A stretch of DNA of 15,868 nt, from positions 1-15,868 of the forward strand of contig UQVN01000054.1 of assembly GCA_900544525.1 (NCBI GenBank), written 5' to 3'. The position numbers were made by a program, and so were the translations under genes. The notes under the pieces are model-generated. The model was not told the origin of the DNA. It was given only the letters and a program-made list of their open reading frames with translations, and ran no database searches. Positions within the stretch are counted from its first letter, which is position 1; every line of letters starts with the position of its first letter. Shown here piece by piece: positions 1 through 6,908 of the stretch. The DNA is from an uncultured Eubacteriales bacterium. GTDB lineage: Bacteria; Bacillota; Clostridia; Lachnospirales; Lachnospiraceae.

Positions 1-30
1 AATTTGGAGAATTTTTACATAAAGAAATAA

Positions 31-58
31 TTTACAAATGATTAAAGTATGATATAAT
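31..58 (+). promoter_or_regulatory. Promoter of murA
   Basis: A TTTACA box at 31-36 is followed after 16 bases by a perfect TATAAT at 53-58, preceded by TG at 50-51, giving an extended -10. Transcription would start near 65, leaving a leader of about 130 bases before murA. Seen in sequence; activity inferred. Confidence 0.7.
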
Positions 59-69
59 GTATCGTGATA

Positions 70-123
70 ATGCGGTTTTCGCATCAATGAGAGAAACGCG
101 TGAAATGTGTTTCTCATTGTTTT
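70..123 (+). promoter_or_regulatory. Two hairpins in the murA leader
   Basis: Just after the predicted transcription start lies a hairpin with 5-bp arms ATGCG (70-74) and CGCAT (80-84). A second, longer hairpin follows at once: arms 85-97 and 109-119 pair with one two-base bulge, and four T residues (120-123) follow. The second resembles a weak terminator, so it could be an attenuator, or it could simply stabilise the 5' end of the mRNA. I cannot match it to a known riboswitch. Confidence 0.4.
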
Positions 124-193
124 AAGAGTATACAAGAGGAACAAAAATATAAGATTAGCATAATTTTAAGTATAGAGATAGCAGAGGTGCAAA

Positions 194-1495
194 ATGGAAC
201 AATATGTAATCAAAGGTGGAACACCGTTAGTAGGAGAAGTAACAATCGGAGGTGCGAAAAATGCAGCTCTTGGAATATTAGCAGCAGCAGTTATGACAGA
301 TGGAGTATGTGCAATTGAAAATATGCCAGATGTTAATGATACAAATGTATTACTTCAAGCGATTGAAGGAATTGGGGGAACTGTTGTAAGAACAGGAGCT
401 CATGAAGTAGAAATTAGCGGAAAGGGTATTCATGCCCAAGGGGATATGATTATTGATTATGAATACATCCGTAAAATTAGAGCCTCTTATTATTTACTTG
501 GAGCACTTCTTGGAAAGTATCACAAGGCACAAGTAGCACTTCCAGGGGGATGTGATATTGGAAGTCGTCCAATTGATCAACATATTAAAGGATTTAAGGC
601 ACTTGGTGCTGAAGTAGAGATCTCTCACGGAATGATTAGTGCAAAGGCGGACAAATTAGTTGGTGCTCATATTTACTTTGATGTAGTAAGTGTTGGTGCT
701 ACTATTAATGTTATGATGGCAGCCGCTCTTGCAGAAGGAAACACGGTACTTGAAAATGCTGCAAAAGAACCACATATTGTCGATGTGGCTAATTTCTTAA
801 ATAGTATGGGAGCCAATATTAAAGGTGCAGGTACGGATGTCATTCGTATTAAAGGGGTTTCTTCTCTTAGCAGTACAGAATATTCTATTATTCCAGATCA
901 GATCGAAGCAGGAACTTTTATGACAGCTGCTGTTATTACAAAAGGGGATATTCTTATTAAAAATGTAATTCCAAAACATTTAGAAGCCATTTCAGCGAAA
1001 TTAATTGAAATTGGAGCGAATGTTCAAGAATACGATGACGCTGTTCGTGTTAGTACTGATAAGAGACTCAGCCATACAAATATTAAAACACTTCCATATC
1101 CAGGATTCCCAACGGATATGCAGCCTCAGATGGCAATTACACTAGCACTTTCAGAAGGAACAAGTGTTATTACAGAAAGTATTTTTGAAAACCGTTTTCG
1201 ATATGTAGATGAATTATCTAGAATGGGAGCAAAAATAAAAGTAGAAGGAAATACTGCGATTATTGAAGGGGTTGATAAGTTTACAGGAGCCGTTGTACAG
1301 GCGCCAGATCTCCGTGCAGGAGCAGGACTTGTTATGGCTGGACTTTCAGCAGATGGATTTACTATTGTAGAAGACATTAAATACATTCAAAGAGGATATG
1401 AGAATTTTGAAGGCAAATTAAGAGCACTTGGTGGAAAGATCGAAAAAGTATCCACAGACAGAGAAATTCAGAAGTTTAAATTGAAAGTAGGTTGA
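194..1495 (+). CDS. murA: UDP-N-acetylglucosamine 1-carboxyvinyltransferase (MurA)
   Basis: Cytoplasmic enzyme of the first committed step of peptidoglycan synthesis: it transfers enolpyruvate from phosphoenolpyruvate to UDP-GlcNAc. At 433 residues it has the usual length for an EPSP-synthase-fold transferase. Visible landmarks are K22-N23 in GGAKNAAL, the catalytic loop GGCDIGSRPID with the nucleophile Cys120 (the residue fosfomycin alkylates), the PTDMQ motif with Asp308, and RGYE at 400-403. Cys120 is present, not Asp, so fosfomycin sensitivity of the enzyme is expected. The start is supported by AGAGGTG a few bases upstream of the ATG. Many Firmicutes carry two paralogues (MurA and MurZ/MurA2); which one this is cannot be settled from sequence alone. 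The next gene starts three bases after its stop, so the two are probably co-transcribed. Confidence 0.96.
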   Translation: MEQYVIKGGTPLVGEVTIGGAKNAALGILAAAVMTDGVCAIENMPDVNDTNVLLQAIEGIGGTVVRTGAHEVEISGKGIHAQGDMIIDYEYIRKIRASYYLLGALLGKYHKAQVALPGGCDIGSRPIDQHIKGFKALGAEVEISHGMISAKADKLVGAHIYFDVVSVGATINVMMAAALAEGNTVLENAAKEPHIVDVANFLNSMGANIKGAGTDVIRIKGVSSLSSTEYSIIPDQIEAGTFMTAAVITKGDILIKNVIPKHLEAISAKLIEIGANVQEYDDAVRVSTDKRLSHTNIKTLPYPGFPTDMQPQMAITLALSEGTSVITESIFENRFRYVDELSRMGAKIKVEGNTAIIEGVDKFTGAVVQAPDLRAGAGLVMAGLSADGFTIVEDIKYIQRGYENFEGKLRALGGKIEKVSTDREIQKFKLKVG

Positions 1496-1498
1496 TGC

Positions 1499-2143
1499 AT
1501 GAGAAATAAAATCAATGACAAAACATACCATATAGTTGAATATATGGAAATGGGAGTCGCGATTTTAGTCGCGATTTCTATTGGATTTGCCGTTCTTTAC
1601 TTAATTAAAGAGCTATGGGAGAGTTTATTACTTCCTTCTAAAATTGAAGGAATGACACACTTCATAGAAGATGCGTTAACCGTAGCAGTTGGAATTGAGT
1701 TTGTCAAATTGCTTTGTAAGCATAAGGCAAGTACCGTTGTTGAAGTGTTGATTTTTGCAGTAGCTCGTCATATGATCGGAGAACATACTTCTATGGTAGA
1801 GAATTTAATTTGCATTATAAGTATTGCAATTTTATTCTGTGTAAGACGTTATTGGTTCCGTGATTATGATGAAGTTGAGAAAACTGTATTTTTTCCAAAA
1901 GCAAAAGTAAAAAATGTAAATCGTTCTTGTGCGGTTCATATCCCATATGGAGATGATGATGCAACTTTACTTGATGTATTTATGGAAAATTATGAACAAG
2001 ATGTTAGAACCATTACAAAAGGAACTTGTGTGTTCTTTAATGGGGTAGCAATTCGCGTATCTAAATTTAGAAGACAAGAAATTTTAGAGTTAGAGATTGT
2101 TCGTTCGGTAACTTCGGATGTAGCACATCAAAGATTACATTAG
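1499..2143 (+). CDS. PsiE-like membrane protein with soluble C-terminal domain
   Basis: A 214-residue protein of no certain function. The first 120 residues hold about four membrane segments (roughly 16-37, 55-73, 79-94 and 100-118). Their pattern, including a GIEFVKLL segment and a helix with AVARHMI, recalls the phosphate-starvation-inducible PsiE family. The C-terminal part (about 135-203) is soluble and ends in an alternating beta pattern (FFNGVAIRVSKF, then ILELEIVR) that resembles the transporter-associated domain at the C-terminus of CorC/HlyC-type proteins. Both assignments are from memory of family patterns, not alignment. The gene starts 3 bases after the murA stop with only a weak Shine-Dalgarno (AGTAGG), which suggests translational coupling to murA. 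A sensory or transport-accessory role at the membrane is possible, but nothing here proves it. Confidence 0.75.
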   Translation: MRNKINDKTYHIVEYMEMGVAILVAISIGFAVLYLIKELWESLLLPSKIEGMTHFIEDALTVAVGIEFVKLLCKHKASTVVEVLIFAVARHMIGEHTSMVENLICIISIAILFCVRRYWFRDYDEVEKTVFFPKAKVKNVNRSCAVHIPYGDDDATLLDVFMENYEQDVRTITKGTCVFFNGVAIRVSKFRRQEILELEIVRSVTSDVAHQRLH

Positions 2144-2159
2144 AAAATAAAGTGTTAAA

Positions 2160-2194
2160 AAAGCTGTCATAAAACGATGTTTTATGACAGCTTT
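2160..2194. terminator. Hairpin after the murA operon; terminator better on minus strand
   Basis: A perfect 16-bp inverted repeat (arms 2160-2175 and 2179-2194, 3-base loop) directly follows the operon. Read on the plus strand it is followed by A residues, not a T-run. Read on the minus strand it is followed by about six T residues. It probably still marks the 3' end of the murA transcript, where the hairpin would also block exonuclease decay, but its classical terminator polarity is the reverse. Confidence 0.6.
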
Positions 2195-2205
2195 AAAAAA
2201 ATAGG

Positions 2206-2234
2206 TTGACGAATAAATCTATTTGTAGTATAGT
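2206..2234 (+). promoter_or_regulatory. Promoter of the metK riboswitch transcript
   Basis: TTGACG at 2206-2211 and TATAGT at 2229-2234 are separated by 17 bases, a near-consensus sigma-A-type promoter. The predicted start near 2241 lies about 25 bases before the P1 stem of the riboswitch. Confidence 0.8.
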
Positions 2235-2264
2235 ATTAGCGTTATTATATCAATAAAAAGATAC

Positions 2265-2370
2265 TTCTCTTATTCAGAATGATGGAGGCATAAGGGCCTA
2301 TGAAGTCATGGCAACCCCGTTTTGTCGGAAGGTGCCTACCTGAGCGATAATGAATCGAGCAATAAGAGGA
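2265..2370 (+). ncRNA. SAM-I (S-box) riboswitch aptamer
   Basis: Binds S-adenosylmethionine and switches off metK transcription when SAM is plentiful. The closing stem P1 pairs 2265-2273 with 2362-2370 (core CTCTTAT / ATAAGAG). Conserved S-box elements are present in order: GATGGAGG (2281-2288), GAAGTCATGGCAACC (2302-2316), GGAAGGTGCC (2327-2336), and a P4 hairpin with arms CGAT and ATCG (2345-2348 and 2354-2357). Location directly upstream of metK, whose product makes SAM, fits the family exactly. Confidence 0.96.
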
Positions 2371-2404
2371 TTTGAGTGATAGAAAGTATTCAAGTCCGAT
2401 TATT
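2361..2404 (+). promoter_or_regulatory. Antiterminator of the SAM-I riboswitch
   Basis: GGATTTGAG (2368-2376) can pair over nine positions with TTCAAGTCC (2389-2397), allowing G-U pairs. The helix continues through opposed GA/GA (2366-2367 and 2398-2399) into AATAA (2361-2365) with TTATT (2400-2404). It uses the 3' strand of P1 and the 5' arm of the terminator, so it excludes both. This is the expected SAM-free state that lets polymerase reach metK. Confidence 0.75.
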
Positions 2405-2417
2405 TCGGACTTTTTTT
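2392..2417 (+). terminator. Rho-independent terminator of the SAM riboswitch
   Basis: Arms AAGTCCGA (2392-2399) and TCGGACTT (2405-2412) form an 8-bp hairpin with a 5-base loop, running into seven T residues (2411-2417). It forms when SAM-bound P1 holds back the antiterminator, ending transcription before metK. Confidence 0.92.
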
Positions 2418-2428
2418 ATTACGTGTAA

Positions 2429-2512
2429 ACGATGTAGAGTTTGCAGAGGAAGGGCTTTTCTCGCATAAACTGCTCGTGTGCAGCAAAGTGTGTAATTCAC
2501 ATTTTGTATCGT
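2429..2512 (+). promoter_or_regulatory. Structured metK leader segment after the riboswitch terminator
   Basis: Between the riboswitch terminator and the metK Shine-Dalgarno lie about 150 non-coding bases. Paired elements can be nested here: ACGAT (2429-2433) with ATCGT (2508-2512); TTTG (2440-2443) with CAAA (2484-2487); and inside these GAGGAA with TTTCTC (2446-2451, 2457-2462) and CTGC with GCAG (2470-2473, 2480-2483). TGTG and CACA (2489-2492, 2498-2501) form another small hairpin. The individual stems are short, so this is suggestive only; I recognise no known element. Confidence 0.35.
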
Positions 2513-2567
2513 ATATTTTTAAATAACTCTTAAAGAGAGGTATCAGTACAAAGAAAAGGAGAAAAAA

Positions 2568-3758
2568 ATGGAAAAATTACTATTTACATCTGAATCTGTA
2601 ACAGAAGGACATCCTGATAAAATCTGTGATGCGATTTCTGATGCCATTCTTGATGAATTAATGAGACAAGATCCAATGAGCCGTGTTGCGTGTGAAACAG
2701 CTTGTACAACAGGATTAGTTATGGTTATGGGTGAAATCACAACCAATGCTTATGTGGATATTCAAAAAGTTGTTCGTGATACAGTAAGAGAAATTGGATA
2801 TGATCGTGCAAAATATGGATTTGATGCCGATACTTGTGGTGTTATGGTAGCTCTTGATGAACAGTCAAGCGATATTGCTATGGGTGTTGATAAAGCGTTA
2901 GAAGCAAGAGAAAATAAAATGTCTGACGAAGAGTTAGAAGCAATTGGAGCTGGTGACCAAGGTATGATGTTTGGTTTTGCTACAAACGAAACAGAAGAAT
3001 ATATGCCATATCCTATTTCTTTAGCTCATAAATTAACAAGACAGCTTACAAAAGTAAGAAAAGATGGTACACTCTCTTATTTAAGACCAGATGGAAAAAG
3101 CCAAGTAACAGTAGAATATGATGAAAATGGAAAACCTTCAAGAATCGATGCTGTTGTATTATCAACACAACATGATGAAAAAGTATCACAAGAACAGATT
3201 CATGAAGATATTAAAAAATATGTATTCGATGCAGTGCTTCCAGCAGATATGATTGATGATAATACAAAATTCTTTATCAATCCAACTGGACGTTTTGTAA
3301 TCGGTGGACCTCATGGAGATAGTGGTTTAACTGGACGTAAAATTATCGTAGACACATATGGTGGATATGCTCGTCACGGCGGTGGAGCTTTCTCAGGAAA
3401 AGACTGTACAAAAGTAGACCGTTCTGCTGCATATGCTGCAAGATATGTGGCAAAAAATATTGTAGCATCAGGACTTGCTGATAAATGTGAAATCCAGTTA
3501 TCTTACGCAATCGGTGTTGCTCAGCCAACATCTATTATGATTGACACATTTGGAACAGGAAAAGTATCCGATAACAAGTTAGTGGAAATCGTTCGTGAAA
3601 ACTTTGATCTTCGTCCAGCTGGTATCATTAAGATGTTAGATTTAAGAAGACCAATCTATAAACAAACAGCAGCGTACGGACATTTTGGAAGAACAGATTT
3701 AAATCTTCCATGGGAAGCATTAAACAAAGTAGAAGATTTAAAGAAATATTTAGCATAA
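2568..3758 (+). CDS. metK: S-adenosylmethionine synthetase (MetK)
   Basis: Cytoplasmic enzyme that makes S-adenosylmethionine from methionine and ATP, releasing phosphate and pyrophosphate; normally a tetramer. At 396 residues it is full length. Family signatures are clear: GHPDKICDAISDAILD near residues 15-30 (methionine/ATP site and metal-binding Asp), GAGDQGMMFG in the first half, and GGPHGDSGLTGRK followed by RHGGGAFSGKD and TKVDRSAAY (phosphate and metal site). The ATG is preceded by AAAGGAG with a 7-base gap. The gene stands alone between a SAM riboswitch and a strong terminator, so it forms a single-gene, feedback-controlled unit. Nothing in the protein looks unusual. Confidence 0.98.
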   Translation: MEKLLFTSESVTEGHPDKICDAISDAILDELMRQDPMSRVACETACTTGLVMVMGEITTNAYVDIQKVVRDTVREIGYDRAKYGFDADTCGVMVALDEQSSDIAMGVDKALEARENKMSDEELEAIGAGDQGMMFGFATNETEEYMPYPISLAHKLTRQLTKVRKDGTLSYLRPDGKSQVTVEYDENGKPSRIDAVVLSTQHDEKVSQEQIHEDIKKYVFDAVLPADMIDDNTKFFINPTGRFVIGGPHGDSGLTGRKIIVDTYGGYARHGGGAFSGKDCTKVDRSAAYAARYVAKNIVASGLADKCEIQLSYAIGVAQPTSIMIDTFGTGKVSDNKLVEIVRENFDLRPAGIIKMLDLRRPIYKQTAAYGHFGRTDLNLPWEALNKVEDLKKYLA

Positions 3759-3773
3759 GAAGATGATGAAAAG

Positions 3774-3813
3774 AAGACTACTATAGAGGGTACGCTTTAT
3801 AGTAGTCTTTTTT
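3774..3813 (+). terminator. Terminator of metK
   Basis: A 12-bp perfect stem, AAGACTACTATA (3774-3785) with TATAGTAGTCTT (3798-3809), followed by T residues to 3813. Classical Rho-independent terminator 16 bases after the metK stop. Confidence 0.93.
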
Positions 3814-3851
3814 GCATAATTATTAAATATTCATAAATTTCACAAATATTT

Positions 3852-3881
3852 TTCACAGGTACTGAAAAACTATGATATGAT
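3852..3881 (+). promoter_or_regulatory. Promoter of the two-component operon
   Basis: TTCACA (3852-3857) and TATGAT (3876-3881) are separated by 18 bases, with TG at 3873-3874 giving an extended -10. The -10 covers an ATG at 3877 that would otherwise be the longest start of the kinase ORF, which argues for the downstream start. Confidence 0.55.
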
Positions 3882-3909
3882 AAAAACAGTAAGAAAGGCG
3901 GTGAACGGG

Positions 3910-5394
3910 ATGAAAATCGTAAATAAAGTGAAGTTACTCTTTTTGCCTGCTATTATTTTACCATTATTTCTTATGATGATTTCAACTGTAATAATAAGTA
4001 ATTTCTATGTGAATATGACCGTAAATGGAAATATCAATGGATTGTCTTATGTTGCGAATCCTACGAAAGCAGTTGATAAGTTAACAGATGAAGTATTCCA
4101 AAAATTGGAGAATGTGGTAAAAACAGATCCAGATAAGTTGCGGGATGAGTCGTATATAAACTCGGTAAATAAAGAGTTAAAAGGTCGTTTTTCTTATTTA
4201 ATTATTCGGGAAGAAAACGACATTATTTATCGAGGAACGAAGGAAGATCATAAAGAAGTAGAACAATATCTTCCAAAGTATGGAAGCGATTATATGCACA
4301 GCAATGGAGGACTTTTTATTAGTAAGCCAGAAAACTTTATGATTAAACAAGGAGATTATAAAACGTCAGATGGAAAACGCGGAAGTTTTTTTATTATGTC
4401 TTGTTTAGAGAAAATCGCTCCAAACTTTAAAAATATTATTACTCAAGTTTTACTTGCAATTATAGGGATTCTTATTTTTTCAAGTTCTTTAATTTCTGCT
4501 TTTATGTATACAGAGTTTATTCGACCAATCCGCCTGTTAAAGGAGGGAACCGATCGGATTAAAGAAGGAAATTTAGATGTGGACGTTGAAGTGATCAATC
4601 AAGATGAGATCGGAGAACTTTGTGATTCTTTTAATGAGATGAGACGGAAATTAAAAGAGTCAATCGAATATCGCTTACATTATGAAGAAGAAAATCGAGA
4701 ATTGATTAGCAATATTAGTCATGATTTGAAAACCCCAATTACCGCTATTAAAGGATATGTGGAGGGAATTATGGATGGTGTTGCGGATTCTCCAGAAAAG
4801 ATGGAACGCTATATTAAGACAATTTATAATAAAGCCAATGATATGAACGTCTTAATTAATGAGCTATCCGTGTATTCTAAAATTGATTGCAACGTCATTC
4901 CTTATAACTTTACGAAAATTGATATCGATGCGTATTTTGCTGATTGTGTAGAAGAGTTAAGCGTTGATATGGAGGAAAAAGGAATTGTATTGACTTATAT
5001 TAATTATTGTAAACCACATACCCTTGTAGTTGCTGATGCGGAGCAGATTAAACGAGTCATTAATAATATTGTCATCAATGCTATGAAATATAACGATAAA
5101 GAAAAAGGTTGTGTCAATATTAGACTAAAAGAAGAGGAAGAAGTTGTCCAAGTAGAGATTGAAGATAATGGAGAAGGAATATCTGAAAATGATTTGCCAT
5201 ATATTTTTAATCGCCTCTATCGAGCAGATGCTTCTAGAAACTCATCAAAAGGTGGAAGCGGATTAGGACTTTCCATTGCAAAAAAAGTAATTGACGAACA
5301 TGGTGGAAAAATATGGGCAACGAGTCGTCCAGGTTCTGGAACAACGATTTATTTCACATTGAGAAAGTATAAGGAGGATTTTAATCATGAATAA
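3910..5394 (+). CDS. Membrane sensor histidine kinase
   Basis: Senses an unknown signal, autophosphorylates on His and passes phosphate to the regulator encoded next. With the ATG at 3910 it has 494 residues: TM1 about 9-32, an extracellular sensor region about 33-176, TM2 about 177-200, HAMP about 201-252, a dimerisation helix with NISHDLKTPIT (phospho-acceptor His271), then a GHKL ATPase domain with the N box around 386-393, DNGEG (419-423) and GGSGLGLS (448-455). The ORF could extend to an ATG at 3877, but that codon lies in the -10 box, whereas 3910 has AAGGCGGTG just upstream; I prefer 3910. The sensor region shows no domain I can name. Its last 8 bases overlap the regulator gene, so the two are coupled. 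Confidence 0.94.
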   Translation: MKIVNKVKLLFLPAIILPLFLMMISTVIISNFYVNMTVNGNINGLSYVANPTKAVDKLTDEVFQKLENVVKTDPDKLRDESYINSVNKELKGRFSYLIIREENDIIYRGTKEDHKEVEQYLPKYGSDYMHSNGGLFISKPENFMIKQGDYKTSDGKRGSFFIMSCLEKIAPNFKNIITQVLLAIIGILIFSSSLISAFMYTEFIRPIRLLKEGTDRIKEGNLDVDVEVINQDEIGELCDSFNEMRRKLKESIEYRLHYEEENRELISNISHDLKTPITAIKGYVEGIMDGVADSPEKMERYIKTIYNKANDMNVLINELSVYSKIDCNVIPYNFTKIDIDAYFADCVEELSVDMEEKGIVLTYINYCKPHTLVVADAEQIKRVINNIVINAMKYNDKEKGCVNIRLKEEEEVVQVEIEDNGEGISENDLPYIFNRLYRADASRNSSKGGSGLGLSIAKKVIDEHGGKIWATSRPGSGTTIYFTLRKYKEDFNHE

Positions 5395-6076
5395 AATATT
5401 AATTATTGAGGACGAAGAAAGCATTGCGGAACTTGAAAAAGATTATTTAGAATTGAGTTCTTTTGAAGTTGCTATTGAGAATAATGGACAAACAGGGTTA
5501 GAAAGAGCGCTTTCTGAAGAGTTTAATATGATTATTTTAGATCTCATGCTTCCAGGAATTGATGGATTTGAGATTTGTAAAAGAATTCGAGAAGTAAAAA
5601 ATATTCCAATTCTCATGGTTTCTGCAAAGAAAGAAGATATTGATAAAATACGAGGATTAGGGTTAGGAGCTGATGATTATATTACAAAACCTTTTAGCCC
5701 AAGTGAGCTGGTAGCTCGAGTAAAAGCCCATATTGCTCGTTATGAGAGATTAATCGGAAGTGCTACTATTGAAAATGACATCATCGAAATTCGTGGATTA
5801 AAAATTGATAAAACTGCACGTAGAGTTTATGTCAATGATGAGGAAAAAGCGTTTACAACAAAAGAATTTGATCTTTTGACATTTTTAGCTAGTAATCCAA
5901 ACCATGTGTTTACAAAAGAAGAGTTATTTAAAGAAATCTGGGATATGGATTCCATTGGTGATATCGCGACGGTAACAGTTCATATTAAAAAGATTCGTGA
6001 AAAAATTGAATTTAATACAGCAAAACCACAGTATATCGAAACAATTTGGGGCGTTGGATATCGATTTAAAATTTAG
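5387..6076 (+). CDS. OmpR/PhoB-family response regulator
   Basis: DNA-binding partner of the upstream kinase, 229 residues, the normal length. The receiver domain (1-120) has the acidic pocket E8-D9, phospho-acceptor Asp52 in ILDLMLPG, the switch Ser79 and Lys101 in TKPF. The C-terminal winged helix (about 130-229) shows the family pattern FTTKEFDLLTFL, then VTVHIKKIREKI and the final IWGVGYRF. The start at 5387 is decided by a full AAGGAGG (5371-5377) nine bases upstream and lies within the last codons of the kinase gene, an ATGAATAA overlap typical of cognate pairs. Its target genes cannot be told from the window; autoregulation of the operon is common in this family but not shown here. Confidence 0.96.
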   Translation: MNKILIIEDEESIAELEKDYLELSSFEVAIENNGQTGLERALSEEFNMIILDLMLPGIDGFEICKRIREVKNIPILMVSAKKEDIDKIRGLGLGADDYITKPFSPSELVARVKAHIARYERLIGSATIENDIIEIRGLKIDKTARRVYVNDEEKAFTTKEFDLLTFLASNPNHVFTKEELFKEIWDMDSIGDIATVTVHIKKIREKIEFNTAKPQYIETIWGVGYRFKI

Positions 6077-6088
6077 AGGAGAAAAAAT

Positions 6089-6799
6089 ATGTTAACACAA
6101 AAGGTAAAAATTTTATATGAAGATAGTGATATTATTGTCTGTGTAAAACCGCAGGGAATGCCATCACAAAGTGATAAGACAAGGGATATGGATATGGTAA
6201 ATTATCTAAAAAATTATCTCTATGAGAAAGAAGAGATGACAGAGGAACCATATGTTGCCATTGTACATCGTTTGGATCGCCCTGTTGGAGGGGTTATGGT
6301 ATTTGCTAGAAATCAAAAGGCAGCTGCTAATTTAAGTGATCAAGTACAAGATGGATTGATGGAAAAAGATTATCAGGCGATTTTAACAGGAGAGTTAAAA
6401 GAAGAAGAAGGAGTCATGATCGATTATCTCGTAAAAGATGGCAAAACAAATACTTCAAAAGTTGTGCCAAAAGGGACAAAAGGTGCAAAAAGAGCGGAAC
6501 TTGGTTATGAAGTATTGGATGTATTAGAGACAGAGGAAGGACTATTAACTTATGTATTAATTGAGTTAGTAACAGGAAGACATCATCAGATCCGGGTGCA
6601 AATGGCAAGTCGTGGCGCTGGAATTTGGGGTGATACGAAATATAATAAAAAGTTTCAAAAAACAAAAAGAGTTTATCGTCAAATTGGATTATTTTCTTCG
6701 AGAATTGCATTTACTCATCCAACAACAAAAGAGAGAATGGTATTTAAGGAAGAACCTTTTGGTGAGGCTTTCGAATGTATTGATGCATTGGATTTTTGA
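6089..6799 (+). CDS. RluA-family pseudouridine synthase
   Basis: Converts specific uridines in rRNA or tRNA to pseudouridine. The 236-residue protein has the RluA catalytic motif HRLDRPVGG with the nucleophilic Asp63, a preceding KPQGMPSQ segment, and the later RHHQIRVQMA motif. It lacks an N-terminal S4 RNA-binding domain, like the short RluA/RluC-like members. The exact target nucleotide cannot be predicted. Its Shine-Dalgarno AGAGGAG (6075-6081) overlaps the stop codon of the response regulator and the ATG follows 12 bases after that stop, so it is probably the third gene of the two-component operon, although a functional link to signalling is not obvious. I see no terminator after it. Confidence 0.93.
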   Translation: MLTQKVKILYEDSDIIVCVKPQGMPSQSDKTRDMDMVNYLKNYLYEKEEMTEEPYVAIVHRLDRPVGGVMVFARNQKAAANLSDQVQDGLMEKDYQAILTGELKEEEGVMIDYLVKDGKTNTSKVVPKGTKGAKRAELGYEVLDVLETEEGLLTYVLIELVTGRHHQIRVQMASRGAGIWGDTKYNKKFQKTKRVYRQIGLFSSRIAFTHPTTKERMVFKEEPFGEAFECIDALDF

Positions 6800-6835
6800 T
6801 TATAAAATTGTTTGGTGATTTCTCATAGAGGATCG

Positions 6836-6844
6836 TGATAGAAT
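6836..6844 (+). promoter_or_regulatory. Possible extended -10 promoter for the EAL gene
   Basis: TGATAGAAT is an extended -10 element (TG, one base, TAGAAT). No good -35 is present 17 bases upstream (TGATTT). A start near 6851 would give a leader of about 58 bases. Confidence 0.35.
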
Positions 6845-6908
6845 AAGATCAGAATATATATTATAGGAGTTTGTATTATTTATTAGGAAAGAGAGGGAAT
6901 ACATTTAT

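Noticed and set aside
100..318. Open frame overlapping the start of murA.
   Set aside because: It runs out of frame into murA, has no ribosome site, and its peptide has no recognisable features.
6612..6818. Alternative frame inside the pseudouridine synthase gene running past its stop.
   Set aside because: It is covered by the in-frame catalytic protein; the composition is typical of a shadow frame.
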